Below, one piece after another: positions 14,783 through 23,464 of a DNA stretch of 39,774 nucleotides. A model generated the notes under the pieces. That model was given only the letters and a program-made list of their open reading frames with translations, was not told the origin of the DNA and made no database searches. Every line of letters starts with the position of its first letter. Within the stretch, counting starts at the first letter, position 1. The position numbers were made by a program, and so were the translations under genes. The stretch comes from Candidatus Nomurabacteria bacterium (GTDB lineage Bacteria > Patescibacteriota > Saccharimonadia > Saccharimonadales > Saccharimonadaceae), in contig JAITGI010000027.1 in NCBI GenBank assembly GCA_031280785.1, forward strand, positions 1-39,774, in the 5' to 3' direction.

Positions 14783-14820
14783 AAAACCCGCCATTTGATA
14801 ATTTCAAACGGCGGGTTTTT
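14783..14820 (+). terminator. Intrinsic terminator of the E operon
   Basis: Stem AACCCGCC (14785-14792) / GGCGGGTT (14810-14817 region) with an inner TTTGA/TCAAA helix and a T5 run to 14820. It ends just before the TATAAT of the TatD gene. Confidence 0.85.
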
Positions 14821-14836
14821 CACGTATAATGGGCGT

Positions 14837-15619
14837 ATGAATTTAATTGATACACATTGCCACATCCATGACACGGATTTTGGTTTGGCGGTCGAGCCGG
14901 TTTTGGCGGCGGCGCGCGCGGCTGGCGTGGGGCGCGTCATCACGGTCGGGACCGACGTGGCGAACTCGCGCGCTGCGGTGGAATTTGCGGCGGTGCACGA
15001 CGGCGTTTTTGCCGTCATCGGCATTCATCCGGGCGAGGCGCCGCGTGGCACGCTGGACGAGCTGGACGAGATTGTCAAGAATAACCAGTCGGAGGCGAGC
15101 AAATTACTTGGGCTGGGTGATATCGGACTTGATTATCATCGGGGGCGCGACGATCGCAGCGCGCAGATAAAATTGTTCGAAGCGCAGCTGGATTTGGCGA
15201 CGAGATATGATTTGCCGGTGAGTTTTCATGTCCGCGAGGCATTTGATGATTTCTGGGCTATTTTCGACAGTTTTCCGTGTCGGGGGACTTTGCACAGCTT
15301 TACCGACAACGTGACAAATATGGAAAAGGCGTTATCGCGCGGGCTACTGATCAGCCTGAACGGGATTTTGACGTTTAATCGGCAGGCGGATTTGGACGTG
15401 GTTTTCGACGCTGTGCCCATGGGTCGAATCTTACTGGAAACCGACGCGCCGTTCCTGGCGCCGCACCCGCATCGCGGCAAAATCAATCAGCCAGCGTATG
15501 TCGCTGACATCGCGGCGTGCCTGGCGCAGCGCCGCAAAATGGCCGTCGCCGACATCGCCGAGATCACCACCCGAAACGCCGAAAAACTATTTAGCAAAAA
15601 ACTCTTGTCGAATGTTTGA
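14837..15619 (+). CDS. tatD: TatD-family metal-dependent deoxyribonuclease
   Basis: 260-aa amidohydrolase-fold nuclease. Metal and active-site motifs in order: DTHCHIHD near the N-terminus, GIHPGEAP, GLGDIGLDYHRG, FHVREAFDDF, LHSFTDN and LLETDAPFLAPHPHRGK. TatD enzymes degrade or repair DNA 3' ends. The start was set at 14837 because TATAAT (14825-14830) ends 6 nt before it; the upstream in-frame codons from 14795 cover the previous terminator and this promoter. No Shine-Dalgarno, so leaderless. Confidence 0.93.
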   Translation: MNLIDTHCHIHDTDFGLAVEPVLAAARAAGVGRVITVGTDVANSRAAVEFAAVHDGVFAVIGIHPGEAPRGTLDELDEIVKNNQSEASKLLGLGDIGLDYHRGRDDRSAQIKLFEAQLDLATRYDLPVSFHVREAFDDFWAIFDSFPCRGTLHSFTDNVTNMEKALSRGLLISLNGILTFNRQADLDVVFDAVPMGRILLETDAPFLAPHPHRGKINQPAYVADIAACLAQRRKMAVADIAEITTRNAEKLFSKKLLSNV

Positions 15620-15659
15620 GCGGCTGGTATAATTAGCATAACTGTAAAATAGGGGGAAG

Positions 15660-16292
15660 ATGAAAGATCTCGACGGCATAAAATTAGATAATCTGTGGCG
15701 CGAACGAGAAGGGCTAGGTCCAGGGTCGGGTGACGAAAGGAAACCTGCTGAGCCGCCTCGCGAGAGCGAAAATCAGTCTAACGACGGATTGACCGCGAAA
15801 AGTGAGCCAGCTATGGTTGATGTCGGTAAAAAAAATGAAACTCCGCGAAAATCTGAGTCGGGCGAGGCGCCAAAAGCTCCAAAAAAGCGCAATGTATCGA
15901 AGCCGTTGCTTGTGGCTCTGGTCGTCCTGGTCATCTGCGGTCTGGCGACGCTCGTCGTGTTGCAATACCAGGAAAACCAGCGTCTGCGCGACCCGCAACA
16001 GGTAGCGGCTGAAGCCGAGAAAGCTAACAGCGACCTGTTGGGTAAGGTTTCGAGGCTGATCCAGCTGCCCAGCTCGACGCCGATAATCTATGCCGTGTCC
16101 GACAAGGAAGCGGATGATTCCAAACAGATGGCGACTTCGTTAGGCGTGACGCTGGAAAACGAGGATAAAATTATTATTTACTCCGAGGATAAAATGTTCA
16201 TAGTCTATCGTCCGAACGAGGATCGCGTCATCAAATCCGGTCCGATCGCCATCACCGCAGCAGATGAAGGGGCTACTACCAAAGAGCCGTGA
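15660..16292 (+). CDS. Membrane-anchored protein, disordered N-terminus (CPR-type hypothetical)
   Basis: 210 aa: a long Pro/Glu/Lys-rich cytoplasmic N-terminus (1-80), one membrane helix (about 82-102), a short linker, then a small extracytoplasmic domain (about 118-195) with KVSRLIQLPSSTPIIYAVSDKE and EDKIIIYSEDKMFIVYRP. This helix plus LP..P.I..V.D and YRP pattern resembles a conserved hypothetical family I associate with CPR genomes; function unknown. Both a TATAAT (15628-15633) and a TAAAAT (15645-15650) precede it, and AGGGGGAAG just before the ATG can serve as ribosome-binding site. Confidence 0.75.
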   Translation: MKDLDGIKLDNLWREREGLGPGSGDERKPAEPPRESENQSNDGLTAKSEPAMVDVGKKNETPRKSESGEAPKAPKKRNVSKPLLVALVVLVICGLATLVVLQYQENQRLRDPQQVAAEAEKANSDLLGKVSRLIQLPSSTPIIYAVSDKEADDSKQMATSLGVTLENEDKIIIYSEDKMFIVYRPNEDRVIKSGPIAITAADEGATTKEP

Positions 16293-16327
16293 ACGCGACG
16301 GTCGAGTAGTTGGCTTCTGTGTCAAAT

Positions 16328-16435
16328 TTGCTAAAATCATAAAAGTCTGCTAAAATTGCAAAGTTAAATTATAAGTTTCACGCGGGCGTTGGCGATAGGT
16401 TCGCCGCGCGGCAAAAACGCGTGTGAAAGGAAAAT
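16328..16435 (+). promoter_or_regulatory. rplU promoter and candidate L21 autoregulatory leader
   Basis: Two TGCTAAAAT extended -10 boxes about 21 nt apart; the second (TAAAAT from 16351) has TTGCTA 17 nt upstream. The leader folds into a long hairpin: TTTCAC (16376-16381) / GTGAAA (16423-16428), GCG/CGC across a 2-nt bulge, and an inner GGCGA (16391-16395) / TCGCC (16401-16405) stem. The closing helix runs into the ribosome-binding site (AAAGG, 16426-16430), so it could sequester it. L21 leaders with such a role are known in other bacteria; identity here is inferred. Confidence 0.6.
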
Positions 16436-16747
16436 ATGAAAGCAGTAATCGTGAGCGGCGGTAAGCAATACTTGGTCGCCGAAGGGGAAAAAGTCCAAGT
16501 CGATTTGATCGACGGGGCGAAGGCGGGCGACAAACTGGACTTCGCGCCACTGATGTTGGTGGACGGCGACAAATCAAAGGTTGGCACACCAGAGGTCGCG
16601 GGCGCGAAAGTCAGCGCCAAAATCGTCGAGCCGGAAATCAAGGGCGACAAAGTCCGCTATATCCGCTACAAGAGCAAAAAACGCGTCCACACCGAAGGTG
16701 GTCACCGGCAGCGGTATTCGGTGATTGAAATCACAGCGATAAAATAA
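16436..16747 (+). CDS. rplU: 50S ribosomal protein L21
   Basis: 103-aa L21, usual length. It begins MKAVIVSGGKQYLVAEGEKVQVDLI and has the C-terminal KVRYIRYKSKKRVHTEGGHRQ stretch that binds 23S rRNA. Shine-Dalgarno GAAAGG lies 5 nt upstream, partly inside the leader hairpin. The usual partner rpmA (L27) does not follow here; a YgjV-like gene with its own promoter comes next. Confidence 0.96.
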   Translation: MKAVIVSGGKQYLVAEGEKVQVDLIDGAKAGDKLDFAPLMLVDGDKSKVGTPEVAGAKVSAKIVEPEIKGDKVRYIRYKSKKRVHTEGGHRQRYSVIEITAIK

Positions 16748-16823
16748 TCTAATGAGACCAGCGACGGAATAACAAAACCCGCAAAATTTGGTCGGCTATT
16801 CCGTTAATGCTACAATATTAGCC

Positions 16824-17378
16824 ATGGACAGCTTTTTCACGGCGCAGATTCTCGGGGCGGTGGCGGCGCTGATTTTTATTTGCAGCGTCCAGTTCAAGGA
16901 CAAGCGTCACATGGTCTATTTCCTGGTCGCCAACACTTTGGTCGCGGGCGCGGCGCTGGCTCTGTTGGGGGCGTGGGGCGGGTTCATGACGAACATGCTG
17001 ACGCTCCTGCCAGCCCTGTATATTTACTATAAAAGTGATAAACGCCACGGCAAGGTGAGACCGGGGCTGATGTGGTTGTTCCTGGCGATCATGTTCGTGG
17101 GGTGGCTGCTGATTGCGCCGACGGTTATCGACATATTCGCGCTGGTCGGGAGCTCTGTTTATATCTGCTCACTTTTCCAGAGGAAGGAAAACAGCATTCG
17201 TGTTCTGTTGCTGATAAACCAGGTTATGTGGTTGGTTTATTACTCTGTGGTTGGGCAATATCCGGGCTTAATATTCGGCGTCGGATTCGTGGTTTCCGAC
17301 ATCATCGCCCTCCACAGATTTTCAAAGGGTCACAAAAAAGCCCGCCGTTCGGTTAGCCATTGGTGGCGGACCAACTGA
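16824..17378 (+). CDS. YgjV-family inner membrane protein
   Basis: 184-aa polytopic membrane protein with about six helices (hydrophobic stretches throughout residues 5-165). Features such as FICSVQFKDKRHMVYFLVAN and a tail with LHRFSKGHKK fit the YgjV inner-membrane family of unknown function. The start at 16824 is 7 nt after TGcTACAAT (16808-16816); the longer frame from 16788 is not needed. An 8-bp inverted repeat (16764-16771 / 16797-16804) lies just upstream, overlapping the promoter region. Confidence 0.7.
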   Translation: MDSFFTAQILGAVAALIFICSVQFKDKRHMVYFLVANTLVAGAALALLGAWGGFMTNMLTLLPALYIYYKSDKRHGKVRPGLMWLFLAIMFVGWLLIAPTVIDIFALVGSSVYICSLFQRKENSIRVLLLINQVMWLVYYSVVGQYPGLIFGVGFVVSDIIALHRFSKGHKKARRSVSHWWRTN

Positions 17379-17445
17379 TTGGGGTAAAAATATTACCACT
17401 TTTCACAAACTTTTGATATAATATTTGCACCATGAGGGTAAAACA

Positions 17446-18216
17446 ATGAGCGCGACGGTGATCGCGGTAACGAATCAGAAGGGCGGTGTGGGCAAGACTA
17501 CCACAGCGGTGAATCTGTCATTTTATCTGGCGAAGTCGGGGCGGCGAGTGTTGCTAGTCGACTTTGACCCGCAGGGCAACGCCACCAGTGGTCTGGGTGT
17601 GGAAAAGTCCAAATTGACCGCCAGTATTCTCGACGTGATGGAAAAAAACGCCACGCTCGCCGCGGTCAAGATTGATTTGCCGTTCAAAAACCTGTCGATC
17701 GTGCCTGCCACGCCGGAGCTTGCCAATGCCGAGCCTGGCTTGGCGACCCTCAGCGACCGTTTCGCGCGGCTCAAGAGCGCCATCGCGACCATCGCCGGCG
17801 ATTGCGATTTTGTCATCATCGACGCGCCGCCCAGTCTGGGGTTGCTGACCGTCAACGCGCTGACAGCGGCGAAATACGTGCTGCTGCCGGTGCAGGCGGA
17901 GTTTTACGCGCTCGAAGGGCTCAGCCAACTGCTCGAAACGATGCAGCTAGTGCGCAAATCGCTCAATCCGACGCTGGAACTCGCCGGTGTTTTGGTCACG
18001 ATGTATGACGCCCGCACCACTCTGTCGGCGCAGGTTTACGCCGAAATCGAAAAGCATTTCCCGGGCAAAGTTTTCGCCACCAAAATTCCGCGCAATGTCC
18101 GCCTGGCGGAGGCGCCCAGCAACGGCCTGCCGGTCGGCGCGTATGACAGTTTGAGCAAGGGCGCGCGCGCCTACAAAGCGGCGGCGCGTGAATTAACGGA
18201 AAGGATTGGAAAATAA
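17446..18216 (+). CDS. parA: Chromosome partitioning ATPase ParA (Soj)
   Basis: 256-aa deviant Walker A ATPase that moves ParB-parS complexes on the nucleoid. KGGVGKTT (12-19), DFDPQGNATSGLG and IDAPPSLGLLT are intact. The start was taken at 17446, with GAGGG 9 nt upstream; promoter TGaTATAAT ends at 17422, giving a short leader of about 15 nt. The parB start follows its stop with no gap. Confidence 0.95.
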   Translation: MSATVIAVTNQKGGVGKTTTAVNLSFYLAKSGRRVLLVDFDPQGNATSGLGVEKSKLTASILDVMEKNATLAAVKIDLPFKNLSIVPATPELANAEPGLATLSDRFARLKSAIATIAGDCDFVIIDAPPSLGLLTVNALTAAKYVLLPVQAEFYALEGLSQLLETMQLVRKSLNPTLELAGVLVTMYDARTTLSAQVYAEIEKHFPGKVFATKIPRNVRLAEAPSNGLPVGAYDSLSKGARAYKAAARELTERIGK

Positions 18217-19104
<888 letters not shown>

Positions 19105-19112
19105 AAACCATA

Positions 19113-19463
19113 TTGACTTTTAAACCCCCATGTGCTATAATAGGGGTGTAGGGTGATATATAAACATCATCCTCGCAACCAAGACAATTCCAACTCAATA
19201 ACAGTAATCACAGAGCAGATTCGCCCTGTAATTACAGGGTTTTCTCTTTAAACCAAGAGAAAACCCTATGAGCTTAATTGTCAGCACCTTAACAAAGTGC
19301 AAGCTACTTATACCTCAATCCCATTTCATCTCTCCATCTCCACTTGTGTGGACGGCGTAAAGAGCGCTAACCCAGTGCCCTTTACGCTGTCCGCACGGGG
19401 ACAGTAATTGTTTTTAATTGCTAACCGTAAAAGGATGTGGTTGGCGTTGGAAGGAGAAGAATA
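19113..19463 (+). promoter_or_regulatory. Promoter plus 313-nt structured leader G
   Basis: TTGACT (19113-19118), 17 nt, TATAAT (19136-19141), flanked by ACCCC/GGGGT. Hairpin 1 near the predicted 5' end: GGGTGAT/ATCATCC (19151-19172 region). Helix GACAATT (19183-19189) / AATTGTC (19276-19282) could enclose hairpin 2, the palindrome CCCTGTAATTACAGGG (19224-19239), and hairpin 3, GGGTTTTCTCTT (19237-19248) / AAGAGAAAACCC (19255-19266). Hairpins 2 and 3 compete for GGG 19237-19239. A further long hairpin spans 19346-19396 (GTGTGGAC, GCGTAAAG / CTTTACGC, GTCCGCAC). TCTCC at 19331-19335 could pair with the GGAGA of the ribosome-binding site. Confidence 0.65.
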
Positions 19464-20201
19464 ATGAATAAGAAGATTTTTTCACTGGTCGAAATGCTGG
19501 AACATTTTCCAGAGAGGAACTACCGTCAATTGGATGACGGGCGGTTCTTCTATGAAGACGATGATTATGGGGTCACCTTTGTCCACGCGGCGGAACTTGT
19601 CGTAGACGAGCATGGCGATCCTACGGCCAACCCCGTGTCGTTCGTGAAGGACGTGGAGACGACAAGCCCCATGAACATTGACTGGGGAAGCGACAGTCAA
19701 GGAGTTCTTTTTGGTTGTTTCGGCGGCAACGAGGATTCAAAATTTTTTGAAATCGCCGATGAGTCGAGACCACCGACCCATATAATGGTGGTCTCCTGGT
19801 GGGAGGAGTGGCTGGACCAGGACGATAACTGGTCCGGCACAAGCGGAAGGCTCTGGGAAGATCCCGAGCCCTCCGCGGCGGAGCATTTTCGCACGGCTGT
19901 AACAAGCGATGACAACGACTGGCGCTATACCGCCGGTTATGATACATACGTGTTCCCAATAGGAACACGTATGAAAATCACCCTCGACCGATCTACTGCT
20001 AAGATCGGTGTTGTCGCTGAGGTCGACTCCGCGTGGGGAGAGGAGTGCTACCAGAGATATAGATCTCTGACGGCAGAACGTCATAGCCCAGAAGCCTCTG
20101 CGGAAGAACCCGCAGAATCAATAGGGTCAAAAATAAGAAGGACCCTTGCGGAGGCGCAAGCGGAAAAGGAGGAAAAGGAGGAAAAGGAGGAAAAGGAGTA
20201 G
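19464..20201 (+). CDS. Orphan acidic protein G with C-terminal EKE repeats
   Basis: 245-aa soluble, strongly acidic and Trp-rich protein without signal peptide or membrane helix; family not recognised. The central part (residues 75-175) is rich in W, D, E and G (VVSWWEEWLDQDDNW). The C-terminus is a low-complexity E/K tail made by a 9-bp tandem repeat (20161-20201). Start at 19464 after GGAAGGAG; the frame is open from 19437. Stands alone between promoter/leader G and its own terminator. Confidence 0.75.
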   Translation: MNKKIFSLVEMLEHFPERNYRQLDDGRFFYEDDDYGVTFVHAAELVVDEHGDPTANPVSFVKDVETTSPMNIDWGSDSQGVLFGCFGGNEDSKFFEIADESRPPTHIMVVSWWEEWLDQDDNWSGTSGRLWEDPEPSAAEHFRTAVTSDDNDWRYTAGYDTYVFPIGTRMKITLDRSTAKIGVVAEVDSAWGEECYQRYRSLTAERHSPEASAEEPAESIGSKIRRTLAEAQAEKEEKEEKEEKE

Positions 20202-20210
20202 CAAGCGCTT

Positions 20211-20250
20211 ACCCCCGACCATACACCAATTGTGTTATGGCCGGGGGTTT
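20211..20250 (+). terminator. Intrinsic terminator of orphan G
   Basis: Stem ACCCCCG (20211-20217) / CGGGGGT (20242-20248), continuing as CCATA/TATGG after one mismatch, followed by TTTCTC. Confidence 0.75.
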
Positions 20251-20327
20251 CTCGTAAATACAAAGCGCACTTTGCGACATCTTGCGATATCGCGGCATAT
20301 AGTGTATATTAAATACGCGCCACGCAT

Positions 20328-20403
20328 GGAGCCATAGCTCAGTTGGTAGAGCACGGGCCTTTTAAGCCTGGTGTCGCGGGTTCGAGCCCCGCTGGCTCCT
20401 CCA
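20328..20403 (+). tRNA. tRNA-Lys (UUU), CCA encoded
   Basis: Acceptor GGAGCCA (20328-20334) / TGGCTCC (20393-20399), discriminator T, CCA 20401-20403. Anticodon stem CGGGC/GCCTG with loop CTTTTAA gives anticodon UUU. T-arm GCGGGTTCGAGCCCCGC. Promoter TTGCGA (20282-20287), 17 nt, TATATT (20305-20310). Confidence 0.95.
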
Positions 20404-20430
20404 AAATCAGGTAATTGCACCTGGTTTTTA
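20404..20430 (+). terminator. Intrinsic terminator after tRNA-Lys
   Basis: Stem AAATCAGGT (20404-20412) / ACCTGGTTT (20419-20427) with one U-G pair, loop AATTGC, T-run 20425-20429. Confidence 0.7.
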
Positions 20431-20457
20431 TTTATGTAAATTTGTATACTTGGGTTT

Positions 20458-21951
20458 ATGATATTTCGGGTGTTCAGACGGAGGATTCATATTTCATGGC
20501 ATATTGCGCTGCTGGCGGCGGGGTTTTTGCTGGGGGTTGGGCTGTCGTTGGTGCCGGCGACGGCGGTGTTTGCGCAGGGGTGGTGGCTGGTTTTGGCGGT
20601 TGCTTTGGCGGCGATGGGGCTGGCGCGGCGACGAGTTTGGACGCTCAGCCTGTTGCTGTTGGCGGGGATGTTGGTTGGGCTGTGGCGCGGCACGATTGAG
20701 CGGGTTGATTTGACGGGTTATCAGGCTTTTCTGGGCCAAAATCTGACACTCACGGGCAAAGTTTTTGAAGATCCGAGCGTGGAGGACAATCTGGTCAAGC
20801 TGCGCCTGGTCGAGGTGGAGATCGACGGCGTGCAGTTGCCGGGGCAAGTTTGGGCGAGCGCGCTGGGGCGGATTAGCGAGGTGCGGCGCAGCGACCGCGT
20901 GGAGATTTCGGGCAAGTTGAAAAATGGTTTTGGCACTTTTCCGGCGACGATGAGTTATGCGCGGTTGCTGGGCGTGCAGCCGGGGCAGGACGATCCGGCG
21001 CGCGATTTGCGCGACGCTTTTGGCGAGAAATTATCAAACGCGCTCGGCGGTGCGGCGCAAAACTTGGGGATGGGGATTTTGGCGGGGCAAAAAACCGCCT
21101 TACCGCCAGAGGTGAGCGAGGCTTTTCGGATCGCCGGGCTGACGCATATTGTGGTCGCCAGCGGTTATAATTTGACGATTTTGATTCGTTTTGCACGGCG
21201 TAGTTTTGCGCGGATTAGTCGGCTGGCGGCGCTGTTTGGCGGAGGTAGTTTGGCGCTGGGTTTTGCCTGTGTGACCGGGTTTTCGCCCAGTATGACGCGC
21301 GCCGCGCTGGTCGCCGGGCTGAGTTTGCTGGCGTGGTATTTTGGGCGCAAGTTTCATCCGATTATTCTGTTGCTAGTCGTGGCGGCCGCCACCGTAGTCG
21401 TCAACCCGATGTATGTTTGGGGCGACGCCGGCTGGTATATGTCGTTTTTTGCTTTTGCCGGCGTGCTGATTTTTGCGCCGCTGGTGCAGGATTATTTTTG
21501 GGGCGGGGAACGCGCGAAACCAGCACGAAAGCTTTCTCGGCTTAAACAACTCGGCACCGATATTCGGCAAATTTTCATCGAAACCACCAGCGCGCAGCTG
21601 TTGACGATGCCGATTATCGCGCTGATGTTGGGGCAGTTTTCGCCCTATGGCTTGCTGGCGAATTTGCTGGTTTTGCCGATTGTGCCAATCACTATGTTGC
21701 TGACTTTTGTGGCTGGAATTGTTGGCTGGCTTGTGCCTGTGGCGGCTCCGATTGTTGGTATGCCGGCGCAGAGTTTGCTGGATTATATTATCTGGGTGTC
21801 GGGCGCGGTGGCGCAATTACCCGGCGCTAATCACGAGGTGACGTTTGGCCTGGCGCCGTTCGCCGGTGTCATCGCGCTGATTCTCACAGCCATAATTTAT
21901 ATGCGCCGCCGCACGCGGCACCAGTTTCGCGACAATAACGTTGTCGCCTGA
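20458..21951 (+). CDS. comEC: ComEC/Rec2-type DNA uptake channel protein
   Basis: 497-aa polytopic membrane protein forming the inner-membrane channel for transforming DNA. N-terminal helices, an extracytoplasmic OB-like DUF4131 part (about residues 75-165; LTLTGKVFEDPS), then the Competence domain with FRIAGLTHIVVASGYNLTIL, GFSPSMTRAALVAG and AGWYMSFFAFAGV. The C-terminal metallo-beta-lactamase domain of long ComEC forms is absent. TGTATACT (20443-20450) ends 7 nt before the ATG and no Shine-Dalgarno is seen. It converges on the TetR gene. Confidence 0.9.
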   Translation: MIFRVFRRRIHISWHIALLAAGFLLGVGLSLVPATAVFAQGWWLVLAVALAAMGLARRRVWTLSLLLLAGMLVGLWRGTIERVDLTGYQAFLGQNLTLTGKVFEDPSVEDNLVKLRLVEVEIDGVQLPGQVWASALGRISEVRRSDRVEISGKLKNGFGTFPATMSYARLLGVQPGQDDPARDLRDAFGEKLSNALGGAAQNLGMGILAGQKTALPPEVSEAFRIAGLTHIVVASGYNLTILIRFARRSFARISRLAALFGGGSLALGFACVTGFSPSMTRAALVAGLSLLAWYFGRKFHPIILLLVVAAATVVVNPMYVWGDAGWYMSFFAFAGVLIFAPLVQDYFWGGERAKPARKLSRLKQLGTDIRQIFIETTSAQLLTMPIIALMLGQFSPYGLLANLLVLPIVPITMLLTFVAGIVGWLVPVAAPIVGMPAQSLLDYIIWVSGAVAQLPGANHEVTFGLAPFAGVIALILTAIIYMRRRTRHQFRDNNVVA

Positions 21952-21966
21952 ACCTATTTTCAGGCG
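21945..21966. terminator. Dyad shared by the 3' ends of comEC and the TetR gene
   Basis: Perfect 8-bp inverted repeat CGCCTGAA (21945-21952) / TTCAGGCG (21959-21966), loop CCTATT. Both convergent TGA stops lie inside its arms. There is no long T-run on either strand, so bidirectional termination is plausible but not strong. Confidence 0.45.
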
Positions 21967-22541
21967 CGCGTAAACGCCGCCACACCCTGGTTGGTGATAC
22001 GGTGAATGAAATTGCCCAGCTCCTCGGCATCGGCTTGGATGGTGCCGTCGGTTCGGCGGCTGACGATCCCGATAACGCCATTCATGACGAAAAAGTAAAT
22101 CATCTCCAAGGTTTTCGGGTCATTGCAATTCAGGCTGTTGCGCCAATATTCAATAAACTGATCGTGAAAAATCCCGAAAATTTGTCGCGCCAATTCGTAT
22201 TTACCGGACGCGAAAATTGCCTGCGCCATATCGTTGTTCTTGTAAACCAATTCCAAACAGATATGAATAAAACTATCCGGATTTTTGGTTACCGGCAAAT
22301 GTTGAGCGATATAGCGAAAATCGTCCAAAATACTGGTTTCGATATGTTCCAGCAAATCGTCAACGTTTTTGTAATATTTATAAAAAGTCGTGCGATTGAC
22401 CTGCGCCTCGGAGCACAGCTCCTGGACGGTTATGCGACTAATGGCTCGAGATTTCAGCAGCTCCAATAGGCTTTTGCGCAATTTTAATTTGCTGCGTAAC
22501 ACTTTCGTGTTCTCTGGTTTTGATTGTGGTAAAGTATTCAT
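21960..22541 (-). CDS. TetR/AcrR-family transcriptional regulator
   Basis: 193-aa one-component regulator. An N-terminal helix-turn-helix (about residues 38-57, ITVQELCSEAQVNRTTFYKYYKNVDDLL spans it) and a C-terminal ligand/dimer domain with YFVMNGVIGIV-type helices. The start at 22541 lies 9 nt from TGaTATGAT (minus strand, 22551-22559). CAACA/TGTTG half-sites in the divergent spacer to yebC could be an operator. No obvious efflux target is adjacent, so the regulated genes are unknown. Confidence 0.85.
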   Translation of the reverse strand: MNTLPQSKPENTKVLRSKLKLRKSLLELLKSRAISRITVQELCSEAQVNRTTFYKYYKNVDDLLEHIETSILDDFRYIAQHLPVTKNPDSFIHICLELVYKNNDMAQAIFASGKYELARQIFGIFHDQFIEYWRNSLNCNDPKTLEMIYFFVMNGVIGIVSRRTDGTIQADAEELGNFIHRITNQGVAAFTRA

Positions 22542-22676
22542 AATAAACTAATCATATCACAAACTATTATTGAAAACAACACTTTGTTGATATTATTAAA
22601 CAGGGTTGGTTTCAAAAATACCTTCAACATGATAAAATACAGGGTAAATAAGTCATAAGTCACGAGGAGTAAATTC

Positions 22677-23390
22677 ATGAGCGGACACAGTAAATGGTCA
22701 ACAATCAAGCGTCAAAAAGGCGTGGCGGATGCCAAGCGCGGCGCGATTTTTACCAAAATCGGCAATCAAATCGCCATCGCGGCGCGGGGCGGCACTGATC
22801 CGGCGCTGAATTCGGCATTGGCGCTGGCGATCGAAAAAGCCAAGAGCGCCAATATGCCCAGCGCCAATATCGACCGCGCCATCGCGCGCGTGGCGGACAA
22901 ATCGGCGGCGCAACTCGAGGAAGTGACTTACGAGGCTTACGGCCCGGGCGGCGTCGGCATCATCATCGAGACGGCGACGGACAATCGCAATCGGACTTTC
23001 CCGGAGGTGCGCACGGCGCTGACCAAAAACGGCGGCACTATCGCCGAGCCGGGCAGCGTGGCTTTTCAATTCACGCGCCAGGGTGTTATCCGCGTGGCGG
23101 CGACGGGTGAGGAGGCGCTGCTGGCGGTGCTAGACGCCGGGGCAGAGGACGCCGCCGAGGAGGAAGGCGAAATCGTGGTCTATACCGACGCCAAAAATCT
23201 GAGCGCCGTGCGCCAGGCGATCCTTGATGCCGGGCTGAACGTGACCGACGCCGGGCTGGAATATATCGCCAATACGCCGGTCGAGATCGCCGACCAGTCG
23301 GTGGCGGATAAAATTATCAAAGTGCTTGATGCGTTGGACGACCTGGACGACGTCACGGCGGTGCATAGCAACGCCGATATCGTAATCTAG
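22677..23390 (+). CDS. yebC: YebC/PmpR family protein (probable translation/transcription factor)
   Basis: 237 aa, usual length. Begins MSGHSKWSTIKRQKG, then KRGAIFTKIG, YEAYGPGGVGIIIE and a C-terminal EYIANTPVEI segment. YebC proteins have been described as transcriptional regulators and as factors resolving ribosome stalls at proline runs; which applies here is not known. It has a GAGGAG ribosome-binding site and a leader of about 35 nt after TGaTAAAAT (22630-22638), unlike the leaderless genes. Confidence 0.93.
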   Translation: MSGHSKWSTIKRQKGVADAKRGAIFTKIGNQIAIAARGGTDPALNSALALAIEKAKSANMPSANIDRAIARVADKSAAQLEEVTYEAYGPGGVGIIIETATDNRNRTFPEVRTALTKNGGTIAEPGSVAFQFTRQGVIRVAATGEEALLAVLDAGAEDAAEEEGEIVVYTDAKNLSAVRQAILDAGLNVTDAGLEYIANTPVEIADQSVADKIIKVLDALDDLDDVTAVHSNADIVI

Positions 23391-23464
23391 GTAAAAACCA
23401 CAAAAACTCTTGCATTTATGGGCAGGGGGCAGGTATAATGTGTTTATGGTTGTGGAGGCTGTAT

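Noticed and set aside
23438-23464. Start of the surface protein at ATG 23438
   Set aside because: That ATG is part of the TATAAT box; a Shine-Dalgarno lies before ATG 23465.
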